From assembly GCF_002355335.1 (NCBI RefSeq), contig NZ_AP014946.1:3177501-3241500 (forward strand): a stretch of DNA of 64,000 nucleotides. Reading direction: 5' to 3'. A program made the position numbers and the translations under genes. Of the stretch, positions 1 through 8,869 are shown piece by piece. This stretch comes from Variibacter gotjawalensis (GTDB taxonomy: Bacteria > Pseudomonadota > Alphaproteobacteria > Rhizobiales > Xanthobacteraceae). Position 1 is the first letter of the stretch. Every line of letters begins with the position of its first letter. Below the pieces are notes generated by a model, which was not told where the DNA came from, searched no databases, and was given only the letters and a program-made list of their open reading frames with translations.

Positions 1-611
1 GCGCGGACGATCCGTCCAACGGTCTCAACGCCAAGCAGATCGGGCGCTTTCGCGAGTTGCGCGAGCTGTTCCCGAACCTGCGCGGTTCGCTGGCGAATTC
101 GTCCGGCGTCTTCCTCGGCCCGGATACGCATCACGACGTCCTGCGCCCCGGAGTCGCGCTTTACGGCGTCAACCCGACGCCCGGCCACGTTAACCCGATG
201 CGCCCCGTTGTCCGCCTCGATGCAACGATCGTCCAGGTCCGCGAAGTTTCCGAAGGCGAGACCGTCGGCTATGGCGGCGCCTGGGGCACATCGCGCCCGA
301 GCCGCATCGCCATCATTTCGCTCGGCTATGCGGATGGTTTTCCGCGCGCCGCCGGCAGCAGCCGTCAGCAGACCGGCGCAGATGCGATGATCCACGGGCA
401 CCGCTGCCCGCTCGCGGGCCGCGTCTCGATGGATCTCATCGCGATTGACGTGACCGATCTGCCGGACGGCAAGGTGAAGCGCGGCGACATCGCGTCACTC
501 GTCAATGATGAGATCGATCTCGACGAAGTCGCCTCGCACGCGAAAACGATCGGGTATGAGGTGCTCACCCGCCTGGGCCAGCGCTATCGGCGTGTCTATA
601 TTGGTGGCTGA
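1..611 (+). CDS. alr: Alanine racemase, C-terminal part (5' end outside window)
   Basis: PLP-dependent racemase that converts L-alanine to D-alanine for peptidoglycan. The frame is open from base 3, so the window starts inside the gene; a TTG at position 57 is only an internal codon. Visible signatures are the C-terminal beta-domain, a SLGYADGF motif carrying the family's catalytic tyrosine, and GRVSMDLIAIDVTD with the conserved Met-Asp pair of the active-site entrance. The protein ends RRVYIGG, a normal C-terminus. radA starts 23 bases downstream on the same strand, so the two are probably co-transcribed. The N-terminal PLP-lysine barrel is not visible. Some organisms carry two racemases (alr/dadX), which cannot be told apart here. 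Confidence 0.93.
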   Translation, partial: ADDPSNGLNAKQIGRFRELRELFPNLRGSLANSSGVFLGPDTHHDVLRPGVALYGVNPTPGHVNPMRPVVRLDATIVQVREVSEGETVGYGGAWGTSRPSRIAIISLGYADGFPRAAGSSRQQTGADAMIHGHRCPLAGRVSMDLIAIDVTDLPDGKVKRGDIASLVNDEIDLDEVASHAKTIGYEVLTRLGQRYRRVYIGG

Positions 612-634
612 TTCACCAGGACGTTTCCGCCCGC

Positions 635-2071
635 ATGGCCGCCCGCCGCAATCCGACCTTCATCTGTCAAAACTGTGGAGCGGTGACGAACCGCTGGCAG
701 GGCAAGTGCGAAAGCTGCGGCGAGTGGAACACCATCGTCGAGGAGACGAGCGCGCTGGATCGTCCGGTCTCCGGACGGCCGAGCCGTAAGGGCCGCGTCT
801 TCGCACTCGAGCCGCTGACCGGCGAGACACCAAACGCCCCGCGCCTCTCCTCCGGTATCGCGGAACTCGATCGCGTCACCGGCGGCGGTTTCGTGCGCGG
901 CTCGGTGCTGCTGCTCGGCGGCGACCCGGGCATTGGAAAATCGACGCTGCTGATACAAGCATCCGCCGCTCTCGCGCGGTCTGGTCATCGTTCCGTTTAT
1001 GTCTCGGGTGAGGAAGCGGTGGCGCAAGTACGCCTGCGTGCCGAGCGTCTTGGCCTTGCATCGGCGCCGGTCGAACTCGCGTCCGAGACGTCGGTCGAAG
1101 ACATCATCGCGACGCTCTCAGAAGGCCAAGTCCCGAAGCTTATCATCATCGACTCGATCCAGACGATGTGGACCGACACAGTCGAGTCGGCGCCCGGCAC
1201 AGTTACGCAGGTGCGCAGCTCTGCGCAGGCGCTGATCCGCTTCGCCAAACGCTGCGGCGCTGCTGTCATCCTGGTCGGCCACGTCACCAAGGATGGTCAG
1301 ATCGCAGGCCCCCGCGTCGTCGAGCACATGGTCGACGCCGTCCTTTCCTTCGAGGGTGAAGGCTCGCACCAGTTCCGCATCCTGCGTGCGCTGAAAAACC
1401 GCTTCGGCCCGACCGACGAAATCGGCGTCTTCGAGATGACCGGCATCGGCCTCCGCGAAGTCGCCAACCCGTCCGAGCTGTTCCTCTCCGAGCGCAATCT
1501 CGGGGCTCCCGGTACTGCCGTATTCGCCGGCATGGAGGGCACCCGGCCGGTCCTCGTCGAAATGCAGGCGCTCGTCGCCCCGAGCAGCCTCGGCACGCCC
1601 CGCCGCGCGGTCGTCGGATGGGATCCTAGTCGCCTCTCGATGCTTATTGCGGTGCTGGATGCCCATTGCGGCGTCCGCCTCGGCCAGCACGACGTCTACC
1701 TCAATGTCGCCGGTGGGCTCCGGATCAACGAACCGGCCGCCGATCTCGCGGCCGCCGCTGCTCTCGTCTCGTCCCTCGCCGAGTCTCCGCTACCGTCGGA
1801 GGCGGTCTATTTCGGCGAAATCTCGCTTTCCGGCGCGCTGCGCCCGGTTTCGCATCGGCCGTCCCGCCTGCGCGAAGCTGGGAAACTCGGCTTTTCGGCC
1901 GCTTTTGCCCCGGAAAGCGCCCGCGCAGACCCCGACTCAGGCGGTACCGTCCGCGTTAACGTTGTCTCGGCGCTTCACGATCTCGTCGCCACGATTGCGG
2001 CGGCATCTGCTCGCAACCCGAAACGCTCGGCTCCCCGCAATGACCTGCGGAAACCTGGACAAGAAGGATGA
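635..2071 (+). CDS. radA: DNA repair protein RadA (Sms)
   Basis: RecA-like ATPase/helicase that acts on branched recombination intermediates. At 478 residues it has the full family length. An N-terminal four-cysteine zinc finger (C11, C14, C25, C28) is followed by a RecA-like core with Walker A GGDPGIGKST near residues 95-104, the RadA signature KNRFG near residue 255, and a C-terminal Lon-protease-like domain. The ATG at 635 gives the canonical start just ahead of the zinc finger. It lies between alr and cvpA-purF on the same strand, an order common in this part of the Alphaproteobacteria. No sign of damage. Confidence 0.97.
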   Translation: MAARRNPTFICQNCGAVTNRWQGKCESCGEWNTIVEETSALDRPVSGRPSRKGRVFALEPLTGETPNAPRLSSGIAELDRVTGGGFVRGSVLLLGGDPGIGKSTLLIQASAALARSGHRSVYVSGEEAVAQVRLRAERLGLASAPVELASETSVEDIIATLSEGQVPKLIIIDSIQTMWTDTVESAPGTVTQVRSSAQALIRFAKRCGAAVILVGHVTKDGQIAGPRVVEHMVDAVLSFEGEGSHQFRILRALKNRFGPTDEIGVFEMTGIGLREVANPSELFLSERNLGAPGTAVFAGMEGTRPVLVEMQALVAPSSLGTPRRAVVGWDPSRLSMLIAVLDAHCGVRLGQHDVYLNVAGGLRINEPAADLAAAAALVSSLAESPLPSEAVYFGEISLSGALRPVSHRPSRLREAGKLGFSAAFAPESARADPDSGGTVRVNVVSALHDLVATIAAASARNPKRSAPRNDLRKPGQEG

Positions 2072-2177
2072 CGCCGGTCCCGGCTGGCGCTATACACGGC
2101 CGCACAACTAGGCCTTGAGCTTTTGATTCCGGTCAGGTGCGACAAGCGCCGGGCCGTTTTGGAGTTTTTGCCGCGCG

Positions 2178-2879
2178 ATGCCGCTGACGCTTCTCGACAT
2201 CATTCTCCTCGCCGTGATGCTGATTTCCGGCATCCTGGCCATGGTCCGCGGCTTCATGCGCGAAGTCCTCTCCATCGTCTCTTGGGTCGCGGCTGCGCTG
2301 CTGACCCTCTACGCCTTCCCGCGGCTGAAGCCCGAGGCGATGAAATACGTCAGCAACGAACTTGTCGCGAGCGGCCTCGTAGTCGGCGGCGTCTTCATCG
2401 GCTCGCTGCTGATCGTCTCGCTGATCACCATCAAGATCTCGGACATGATCCTCGACAGCCGCATCGGCGCGCTCGACCGCACGATGGGCTTCCTGTTCGG
2501 CCTCGCCCGCGGCTTGGTGATCGTGGTCGTCGCTTTCCTCTTCTTCGTCTGGCTCGTGCCCGAGCGCAGCCAACCCGAATGGGTCAAAAACGCGAAGTCA
2601 CGCGTCGTTCTGGAAAATTCGGGCAAAGCTCTTATGTCTATGCTTCCGGACGATCCGGAAGGTTGGTACCGCAAGCTGAAGCAGAAGAAGGACGGCGAAG
2701 AGGCCCCGGCGGATACGCCGCCGGCCGATCCGGCCCGTCCGCGCGGTGCCAACGTGACATCTCCGACGGTGACCGGTTCGGTGAACCGCTCCGCCGCCAA
2801 CGATGAGCAGCGCGGTTATGCCCGGGAAGATCGCCAGGGCATGCAGCAGTTGCTCGACGCAACGCAAAAACGGCGCTGA
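2178..2879 (+). CDS. cvpA: CvpA family inner-membrane protein
   Basis: Protein of 233 residues whose first roughly 130 residues hold four hydrophobic segments typical of CvpA. The remaining 100 residues are polar, rich in Lys, Pro and Ala, and probably cytoplasmic. CvpA was first noted for colicin V production in E. coli and later linked to envelope stress; its molecular role is not settled. It lies 15 bases upstream of purF, the same pairing as E. coli cvpA-purF, which strengthens the call. The 106 bases before it contain no gene. Confidence 0.9.
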   Translation: MPLTLLDIILLAVMLISGILAMVRGFMREVLSIVSWVAAALLTLYAFPRLKPEAMKYVSNELVASGLVVGGVFIGSLLIVSLITIKISDMILDSRIGALDRTMGFLFGLARGLVIVVVAFLFFVWLVPERSQPEWVKNAKSRVVLENSGKALMSMLPDDPEGWYRKLKQKKDGEEAPADTPPADPARPRGANVTSPTVTGSVNRSAANDEQRGYAREDRQGMQQLLDATQKRR

Positions 2880-2894
2880 ACGGCAGAGGGCACC

Positions 2895-4367
2895 ATGCAT
2901 CAAAGCTACGGCCTCCCCGAAGACATTGAAGACGGTGATGGACTCCGCGAGAAGTGCGGAGTCTTCGGCATTTATGGGCACCCGGATGCCGCCGCCATCA
3001 CGGCGCTCGGCCTCCACGCCCTCCAGCACCGCGGGCAGGAAGCGGCCGGCATCGTCGCCTTCGACGGCAAGCGCTTCCATTCGGAACGCCGCATGGGCCT
3101 CGTCGGCGACAACTTCTCCCGCCGTGAAGTCATCGAGCGCTTGCCGGGCAATTCCGCGATCGGCCACACGCGCTATTCGACAACCGGCGAGACGATCCTT
3201 CGCAACGTCCAGCCGCTCTTCGCCGAACTCAACGCTGGTGGTTTTGCCATCGCGCACAACGGCAATCTCACGAACGGTCTGACCATCCGCCGCCGCCTCG
3301 TGCGCGAAGGCGCGATGATGCAGTCGACGACCGACACCGAGGTGATGCTGCACCTCGTTGCCCGCTCCTCACGCAACCGCTTCATCGATCGCTTTGTCGA
3401 TGCGCTGCGCGAGATCGAAGGCGCCTATGCCTTCGTCGGCCTCACCAACAAGAAGCTCGTCGGCGCGCGCGATCCGCTCGGCATTCGCCCGCTCGTCCTT
3501 GGCGAACTCGACGGCTGCCCGATCTTGGCGTCCGAAACCTGCGCTCTCGACATCATCGGCGCAAAATACATCCGCGACATCGAGAATGGCGAAGTCGTCA
3601 TCTTCGACGAAGACGGCGTGCAATCGCACAAGCCGTTCCCGCCGCAGCGCGTTCGTCCGTGCATCTTCGAATACATCTACTTCGCGCGACCGGACTCAGT
3701 CGTCGGCGGCCGCAGCGTCTATGATATCCGCAAAGCCTTCGGTGCACAGCTCGCGCGCGAGTCCGCGCCGGATGCAGATGTGATCGTCCCGGTCCCGGAC
3801 TCTGGCGTTCCGGCCGCGATCGGGTTCGCGCAGGAAGCCAACATCCCGTACGAGCTCGGCATCATTCGCAATCACTATGTCGGCCGCACCTTCATCGAGC
3901 CGACGCAGCAGATCCGCGAACTCGGCGTTCGCCTCAAACATTCAGCCAACCGTGCCGTCGTCAACGGCAAGCGCATCGTCCTGCTCGACGACTCGCTCGT
4001 GCGCGGCACGACATCCGTGAAGATCGTCCGCATGATGCGCGACGCCGGCGCGCGCGAAGTGCACTTCCGCGTCGCCTCCCCGCCGATCACGCATCCGGAT
4101 TACTACGGCATCGACACACCCGAGCGCGATAAGCTGCTCGCCGCCCAGCACGACGTCGAGGGCATGCGCCAATTCATCGGCGCGGACTCGCTCGCCTTCA
4201 TCTCGGTGGACGGCATCTACAAGGCGATGGGCGAAAACGGCCGCAATCCGCTGCATCCCCAGTTCACCGACCACTGCTTCACCGGTGAATATCCGACGCC
4301 GCTGACCGATCGCGAGGCTCGCGATTCCCAGCCGCGCCAACTCTCTCTGCTGGCCGAAGCGAGCTAA
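2895..4367 (+). CDS. purF: Amidophosphoribosyltransferase
   Basis: First committed enzyme of purine synthesis: PRPP plus glutamine gives phosphoribosylamine. At 490 residues it has the family length. A 20-residue N-terminal segment precedes the catalytic Cys21 (EKCGVFGIYG), consistent with a cleaved propeptide. The class-II glutamine amidotransferase domain is followed by a phosphoribosyltransferase domain with the PRPP loop LLDDSLVRGTT. Cysteines able to bind the Fe-S cluster of B. subtilis-type enzymes seem possible (e.g. PCIFEYIYF) but were not confirmed. It follows cvpA closely and precedes an SDR gene by 13 bases, so all are likely in one transcript. Confidence 0.97.
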   Translation: MHQSYGLPEDIEDGDGLREKCGVFGIYGHPDAAAITALGLHALQHRGQEAAGIVAFDGKRFHSERRMGLVGDNFSRREVIERLPGNSAIGHTRYSTTGETILRNVQPLFAELNAGGFAIAHNGNLTNGLTIRRRLVREGAMMQSTTDTEVMLHLVARSSRNRFIDRFVDALREIEGAYAFVGLTNKKLVGARDPLGIRPLVLGELDGCPILASETCALDIIGAKYIRDIENGEVVIFDEDGVQSHKPFPPQRVRPCIFEYIYFARPDSVVGGRSVYDIRKAFGAQLARESAPDADVIVPVPDSGVPAAIGFAQEANIPYELGIIRNHYVGRTFIEPTQQIRELGVRLKHSANRAVVNGKRIVLLDDSLVRGTTSVKIVRMMRDAGAREVHFRVASPPITHPDYYGIDTPERDKLLAAQHDVEGMRQFIGADSLAFISVDGIYKAMGENGRNPLHPQFTDHCFTGEYPTPLTDREARDSQPRQLSLLAEAS

Positions 4368-4380
4368 TTTTCAGAGTCAA

Positions 4381-5121
4381 ATGTCACGATTGAAAGATAA
4401 GGTCGCGCTGGTTACTGGCGCATCGCGCGGCATTGGCGCCGCTACGGCTCTCGCACTCGCCAAGGAAGGCGCGCACATTATTGCCACGGCGCGCACGACC
4501 GGCGGCCTCGAAGAACTCGACGACCAGATCAAAGCCGTCGGCGGCAGCGCGACGCTCGTCCCGCTCAACATCACGGACACGCCAGGCGTCGAACGTCTCG
4601 CGCTTGCGCTCGGCGAACGTTATGGCCGTCTCGACATTCTCGTCGGGAACGCCGGCGTTCTGGGCCACACGTCGCCGCTGCCCCACATCGAAACGAAGAT
4701 CTGGGATCAGACCGTCGCCATCAATCTCACGGCGAATTGGCACCTCATTCGAACGATGGATGGCTTGCTGCGCGCGGCTCCGGCGGCGCGTGCTGTGTTC
4801 ATCAGCTCCGGCGCGGCCTCGAAGGCGCGCGCTTACTGGGGCGCTTACGCGGTGACCAAAGCCGGCCTCGAAGTTCTCGCGCGCACCTACGCGGCGGAAA
4901 CCGAGACGACGCACGTGAAGGTCAATCTCTTCAACCCCGGCCCGATCCGCACCAAGATGCGCGCGGCGGCGATGCCGGGCGAAGATCCGTCGGTCCTCGA
5001 CACGCCTGAGCAAGTCGCGGAGTTCATCGTTGCGATGTGCCTGCCGGACGTGGACTACTCCGGCAAGCTGTTCGATTATCCGACGCGCTCCGTGATGAAG
5101 TACAACGCGCCGAGCGAGTGA
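4381..5121 (+). CDS. SDR family NAD(P)-dependent oxidoreductase
   Basis: Short-chain dehydrogenase of 246 residues. Seen directly: the Rossmann glycine motif TGASRGIG near the N-terminus, NAG at the end of beta-4, a catalytic serine in ISSGAAS, and a YxxxK-type motif AYAVTKAG with catalytic Tyr and Lys. Substrate cannot be told from sequence. It follows purF by 13 bases and converges on der with only three bases between stop codons, so any terminator must overlap coding sequence. Orthologues beside purF are common in Bradyrhizobium relatives, but the gene has no known purine role. Confidence 0.9.
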   Translation: MSRLKDKVALVTGASRGIGAATALALAKEGAHIIATARTTGGLEELDDQIKAVGGSATLVPLNITDTPGVERLALALGERYGRLDILVGNAGVLGHTSPLPHIETKIWDQTVAINLTANWHLIRTMDGLLRAAPAARAVFISSGAASKARAYWGAYAVTKAGLEVLARTYAAETETTHVKVNLFNPGPIRTKMRAAAMPGEDPSVLDTPEQVAEFIVAMCLPDVDYSGKLFDYPTRSVMKYNAPSE

Positions 5122-5124
5122 ATC

Positions 5125-6483
5125 CTACCGCGACGATTTATCGTCGAACGGATTTTCCTTCTCACGCAGCATCAGCCGGATGGGTGTGCCGGGCAGTTCG
5201 AACGACTCGCGCAGGCTGTTGATCAGATAACGGCGATAGGCTTCCGGCACAGCGTCCGCGCGCGTCGTGAACAACACGAAGCTCGGCGGCCGCGCTTTCG
5301 GCTGCGTCACGTAATTGATCTTGATGCGGCGGCCAGAAACGGCCGGTGGCGGATGCTGCGACGTTGCCGATGTCAGCCAGCGATTGAGCGCCGACGTTCC
5401 GATGCGCTTGTTCCAAACCTCATGCGAGTCGACGATGCCCTTCATCAGGCGATCGAGATTCTCACCCGATAAACCCGACACCGCGACAATCGGCACGCCT
5501 TTGACTTGCGGCAACCAGTGATCGACCTCTTCGCGTAAGTGACCCGCGCCGCCCTTGCGCTCGATCAAATCCCATTTGTTCATCGCGATCACCAGTGCGC
5601 GGCCTTCACGCACGACGAGATCGGCGAGCCGTAGGTCTTGCTCCTCGAACGGGTGCATCGCGTCGAGCAGCAGCACGACGACTTCGGCGAACTTGATTGC
5701 GCGCAGCGCATCGGCGACCGAAAGCTTCTCGAGCTTTTCCTGCACGTTCGCGCGTTTCCGAATGCCGGCCGTATCGTGAACCTGAAACGCCTGCCCGTTC
5801 CAGTCGAGGCGCACCGCGATCGAGTCGCGCGTGATGCCGGCTTCCGGTCCAGTGAGCAAACGCTCCTCTCCGAGCAAGCGATTGATCAGCGTCGATTTGC
5901 CGGCATTCGGCCGGCCAATGATCGCAACGCGGATCGGCCCGCCCTCGGCGTTTTCGTCGATCTCGTCCTCGACCGGGAATTCCGTTGCGTCAGGCAACGC
6001 TTCACGCAGCGCGTCGTAGAGATCGCCCAAGCCTTCGCCGTGTTCGGCCGAAAGCGGGATCGGCGTGCCGAGGCCGAGCTCGTATGCCTCGAGGCGGCCG
6101 GACTCGCCGGCTTTGCCTTCGCTCTTGTTGGCGACGAGGATCGTCGGCTTGTTCGCCTTGCGCACGATCTCGCCGAACGTCTTATCCAGCGGCATCAATC
6201 CGCTGCGCGCATCGACGAGAAGCAGCACGACATCCGCCATCGCAATCGCGGCGTCCGTCTGCTCACGCATACGCGCCGGGAGCGAGCCCGCGGGCGCTTC
6301 CTCAAAACCGGCCGTATCGATGATGGTGAATTCGAGATCGCCGAGACGCGCATCGCCCTCGCGGCGATCACGCGTCACACCGGGACGATCGTCGACGAGC
6401 GCCAAACGCTTGCCGACCAAACGATTGAACAAAGTCGATTTGCCGACATTAGGTCGGCCCACAATGGCTGCCGTAAAACTCAT
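5125..6483 (-). CDS. der: Ribosome biogenesis GTPase Der (EngA)
   Basis: Double-GTPase required for maturation of the 50S subunit. At 452 residues it carries two tandem G domains: first P-loop GRPNVGKST near residues 8-16, second GRPNAGKST near 193. NKSE and NKWD specificity motifs and a C-terminal KH-like domain follow. The C-terminal tail [12 protein letters not shown] is typical of alphaproteobacterial Der. It is the last gene of a minus-strand group with a lipoprotein and a YfgM-like TPR protein, matching the yfgM-bamB-der order of other proteobacteria except for the middle gene. Confidence 0.97.
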   Translation of the reverse strand: MSFTAAIVGRPNVGKSTLFNRLVGKRLALVDDRPGVTRDRREGDARLGDLEFTIIDTAGFEEAPAGSLPARMREQTDAAIAMADVVLLLVDARSGLMPLDKTFGEIVRKANKPTILVANKSEGKAGESGRLEAYELGLGTPIPLSAEHGEGLGDLYDALREALPDATEFPVEDEIDENAEGGPIRVAIIGRPNAGKSTLINRLLGEERLLTGPEAGITRDSIAVRLDWNGQAFQVHDTAGIRKRANVQEKLEKLSVADALRAIKFAEVVVLLLDAMHPFEEQDLRLADLVVREGRALVIAMNKWDLIERKGGAGHLREEVDHWLPQVKGVPIVAVSGLSGENLDRLMKGIVDSHEVWNKRIGTSALNRWLTSATSQHPPPAVSGRRIKINYVTQPKARPPSFVLFTTRADAVPEAYRRYLINSLRESFELPGTPIRLMLREKENPFDDKSSR

Positions 6484-6528
6484 CGCCGAGCCAATAGATT
6501 AAAGGAGCGCCCGGCGCCAGCCGCGTGA

Positions 6529-7002
6529 TTATTGAGCCTTCGGCGGATCGGGCCAAGCTGCGGTGGGCGCAGCGCCTGACGACGGCGGCGGGCCCCAATT
6601 GCCGGCCGAGGCAGGAGCACGCGCCGCGGGTGCAGCTTGCGGGGCTGCAGCCGGAGCCTCGGCCTGCGGAGCCGACTGACGGCGAGCCGCCTGGCGCGGA
6701 GCCGGCGAAGCTGTGCGCACACGACGCGTCTTCGGCTTCGCCGCGGGAGCGGGCGTCGCGACCGTCTCGACTTCCGGCTCCTTCGGAGCCCCCTTCATCA
6801 GCTCGGCGGGAACGCCCTGCTGCACGCCCGGGACACCTTCCGGGAACATCGCGCGGCGATCGCCAGGCAGCCTGGTCTTCTTCTGACCCATCGGGTTAAA
6901 GTCGTTCAGCTGATCCTGAAACGTTTGCACCGTCTCACCACAGGCCGACAGGCCCAGTCCGAGAACAGCGATGATCGCGAGCGATGACAGCTTTGTACGC
7001 AC
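6529..7002 (-). CDS. Short Pro/Ala-rich lipoprotein in the usual bamB position
   Basis: Predicted lipoprotein of 157 residues. A signal peptide ends in the lipobox LSAC with Cys21, so the mature protein should be lipid-anchored. The next 45 residues contain LPGDRRAMFPEGVPGV, then an Ala/Pro/Arg-rich low-complexity tail. Its position between a YfgM-like gene and der is where many proteobacteria carry bamB. No beta-propeller blades are present and the length is less than half that of BamB, so it is not a functional BamB by sequence. The LPG-R motif after the lipobox faintly recalls the N-terminus of alphaproteobacterial BamB. Only two bases separate it from the upstream gene. Confidence 0.75.
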   Translation of the reverse strand: MRTKLSSLAIIAVLGLGLSACGETVQTFQDQLNDFNPMGQKKTRLPGDRRAMFPEGVPGVQQGVPAELMKGAPKEPEVETVATPAPAAKPKTRRVRTASPAPRQAARRQSAPQAEAPAAAPQAAPAARAPASAGNWGPPPSSGAAPTAAWPDPPKAQ

Positions 7003-7004
7003 AC

Positions 7005-7655
7005 CTAACTCCTTGCTTCCGGCGCCGAGAGCGACATCAGCATTTCACTACGAGACCGTATGCCATTCGGCGTGTCTGGGTCGGCGATGATTGCGTCGAC
7101 CCACTGTTTGACCGCGGCGCCGTCGTTGGCGCGCCAGGCCGAGAACGCCAGCAGCTCACGCGCGCTGTGGCGGAAAACGCGTCCCGCATCGGTTGCGCCC
7201 GAAAGGCGCTTCTTCATGTCGTCCAGCGACGCCGTATCGATCGCGATCTGACCACCGCGCACGCGGGCGAGGTCCTGAAACACTGGACCCGACGACGCAT
7301 CGGCGACAATCGAGTCGTAAATTTTGAGAGCGCCGTCGCGGTCCTGCCGCGCCAATTCGCTCGCCTGCCGCAGACGCGCCAGCGTCTTATATGCGGTGCC
7401 TTCCTGCGCGATCTTACCGAACGCCGCCTCGGCTTCCTGATATTTGCCTTCGCTAGCGAGTGTCACGGCCGATTCGAATTGGGCGCCAGATTCCGACGCG
7501 CGCTTGAATTGGTACCACTCGTAGCCGCGCCAGCCGCCGACGCCACCAACGATCAGAACGGCCGCAGCGATGATGAGGACGCGATAGCGTTCCCAGATTT
7601 GCCTTAAGCGTTCCCGCCTAAGTTCCTCATCGACTTCATTAAAAATGTCCGCCAC
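7005..7655 (-). CDS. YfgM-like tetratricopeptide membrane protein
   Basis: Protein of 216 residues beginning with a cytoplasmic basic stretch (EVDEELRRERLRQIWERY) and one transmembrane helix near residues 28-50. An alanine-rich helical periplasmic region with TPR-like repeats follows. This is the architecture of YfgM/TPR_21 proteins, described in E. coli as ancillary SecYEG-associated factors in periplasmic folding. Genomic position upstream of der agrees. Two bases separate its stop region from the lipoprotein start, so the three genes form an operon. Confidence 0.82.
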   Translation of the reverse strand: MADIFNEVDEELRRERLRQIWERYRVLIIAAAVLIVGGVGGWRGYEWYQFKRASESGAQFESAVTLASEGKYQEAEAAFGKIAQEGTAYKTLARLRQASELARQDRDGALKIYDSIVADASSGPVFQDLARVRGGQIAIDTASLDDMKKRLSGATDAGRVFRHSARELLAFSAWRANDGAAVKQWVDAIIADPDTPNGIRSRSEMLMSLSAPEARS

Positions 7656-7758
7656 GCCAGTACCCCAGGCAACCGCGCCCGCTTGCGGCGGACCCTATCG
7701 GCTATCGTTAGATTGGAAAGGAAGCGCTAAAATAAAGATAAGGCATCGCGATGGCAAA

Positions 7759-8331
7759 CTAGCCGAAAGCCGGCACTCCGATCAGAAGCGGATGGAAGGT
7801 ATAGCCGATCGCCAGATAGGCAAGAGTTCCCACCGCCACAGCGGCGGTATCGCCGCCCCACCCCGTAACTGGCCCCGAAAACCCGTTATCTCCGCGCTTT
7901 TTGAGCGCGATCCGGTCGTAGACCGCATAGGCCAGCAGGCTCCCGAACAGGATCATCGAGCCGAGGTCGCCGTTTGTGATCAGATGCGCCAGCGCCCACA
8001 ACTTCAGCGCGGCCAGCATCGGATGCTTAAGCGCCAGCTTGATTCGGCCCGGCAGATAGGCCGCGAACAACGCGATGATCGAGAACCACATCAGCAGCGC
8101 CGTGACATGCCGCGTCCAGCGCGGCGGCGTCCAAACGTCGACCCAACCGGTCGCGCGATACGAGCCGAAGCCGTAGACGATCAGCGCAAACCCGATCAGC
8201 GCGACAAGCGAGAAGAGTCCCTTATACGGCCCCTCGCCTAGATGCGCGATCAGCCTCGCGCGCGCCTCTCGTTGCTCGACGAACACGTGCGCGCCGATGA
8301 AAATCGCGAGGCCGAGGAGGAGCAGAACCAT
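7759..8331 (-). CDS. NnrU family membrane protein
   Basis: Polytopic membrane protein of 190 residues with about five to six hydrophobic segments. It matches the NnrU family by its N-terminal start LLLGLAIFIGAHVF and the LKHPMLAALKLWALAHL region with conserved His. NnrU was named from nitric-oxide/nitrite metabolism in Rhodobacter; related proteins occur in organisms without denitrification, and no nir/nor gene is in the window. It begins four bases after the yceD stop, so it is co-transcribed with yceD and the bc1 chaperone. Confidence 0.8.
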   Translation of the reverse strand: MVLLLLGLAIFIGAHVFVEQREARARLIAHLGEGPYKGLFSLVALIGFALIVYGFGSYRATGWVDVWTPPRWTRHVTALLMWFSIIALFAAYLPGRIKLALKHPMLAALKLWALAHLITNGDLGSMILFGSLLAYAVYDRIALKKRGDNGFSGPVTGWGGDTAAVAVGTLAYLAIGYTFHPLLIGVPAFG

Positions 8332-8335
8332 TGGC

Positions 8336-8869
8336 TCACTGCTTCTTTTTTAAGGCGGCAAGCGCCGCGAATGGTCCGGGATCATCCTTCGCATCTTTCG
8401 GCGGCTCGAACGCGACGCCCTCTTTGCGCGGATATGGATCGATCCCCAGCAGCAGAAACTCAACTGCGAGGCCGCCAAGATCGACCGTACCATCGATCAG
8501 CGGCTCCGGTCCGTCCGTGATCATGTTGGTCTCGACTTCTTCGTCATCCTCGCGGTGTTGCGGAGCGTCCGTAATATGCGGCGAAAACGAAACAGCGATC
8601 TCTTCGTCGATTCGGTTTTCGATCGGCTCGAGACTGACAACGCATTTCTGACGCACCGTCGCCGTAACGCGCCCGCCGACATGCAGGCCGGCGCCGCGCG
8701 GCGAGACATCAAATGACGCCTTCAGATCGCTGACGGCGTCGACCTTCGCGAGTTTCGCGACGGCGTCGCGCGCGGTTTCGTCGGCCACCAGATTCACATG
8801 TCTGCCCTTCTCCGGCACATCCTCGGCACGGATTGGAGAACTCCAAGCGGCGGCGTTTAAATCAACCAT
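8336..8869 (-). CDS. YceD family (DUF177) protein
   Basis: Protein of 177 residues with the DUF177/YceD signature: a domain binding two cysteine-like positions reduced here to TVRQKCVVSLEPI, an acidic middle, and a LLLGIDPYPRKEG C-terminal motif. E. coli YceD is linked to 23S rRNA metabolism. The chosen ATG at 8869 overlaps the end of the upstream chaperone by eight bases; longer upstream extensions read through that gene and look non-coding. In many relatives plsX and fabH follow yceD; here nnrU follows instead. Confidence 0.85.
   Translation of the reverse strand: MVDLNAAAWSSPIRAEDVPEKGRHVNLVADETARDAVAKLAKVDAVSDLKASFDVSPRGAGLHVGGRVTATVRQKCVVSLEPIENRIDEEIAVSFSPHITDAPQHREDDEEVETNMITDGPEPLIDGTVDLGGLAVEFLLLGIDPYPRKEGVAFEPPKDAKDDPGPFAALAALKKKQ

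Noticed and set aside
5130-5147. Small inverted repeat CGACGAT/ATCGTCG as a terminator between the SDR gene and der
   Set aside because: It lies within the 3' coding end of der and has no U tract.
5638-6528. Long plus-strand frame of 296 codons
   Set aside because: Exact opposite-strand shadow of der; composition is that of a GC-rich antisense frame.
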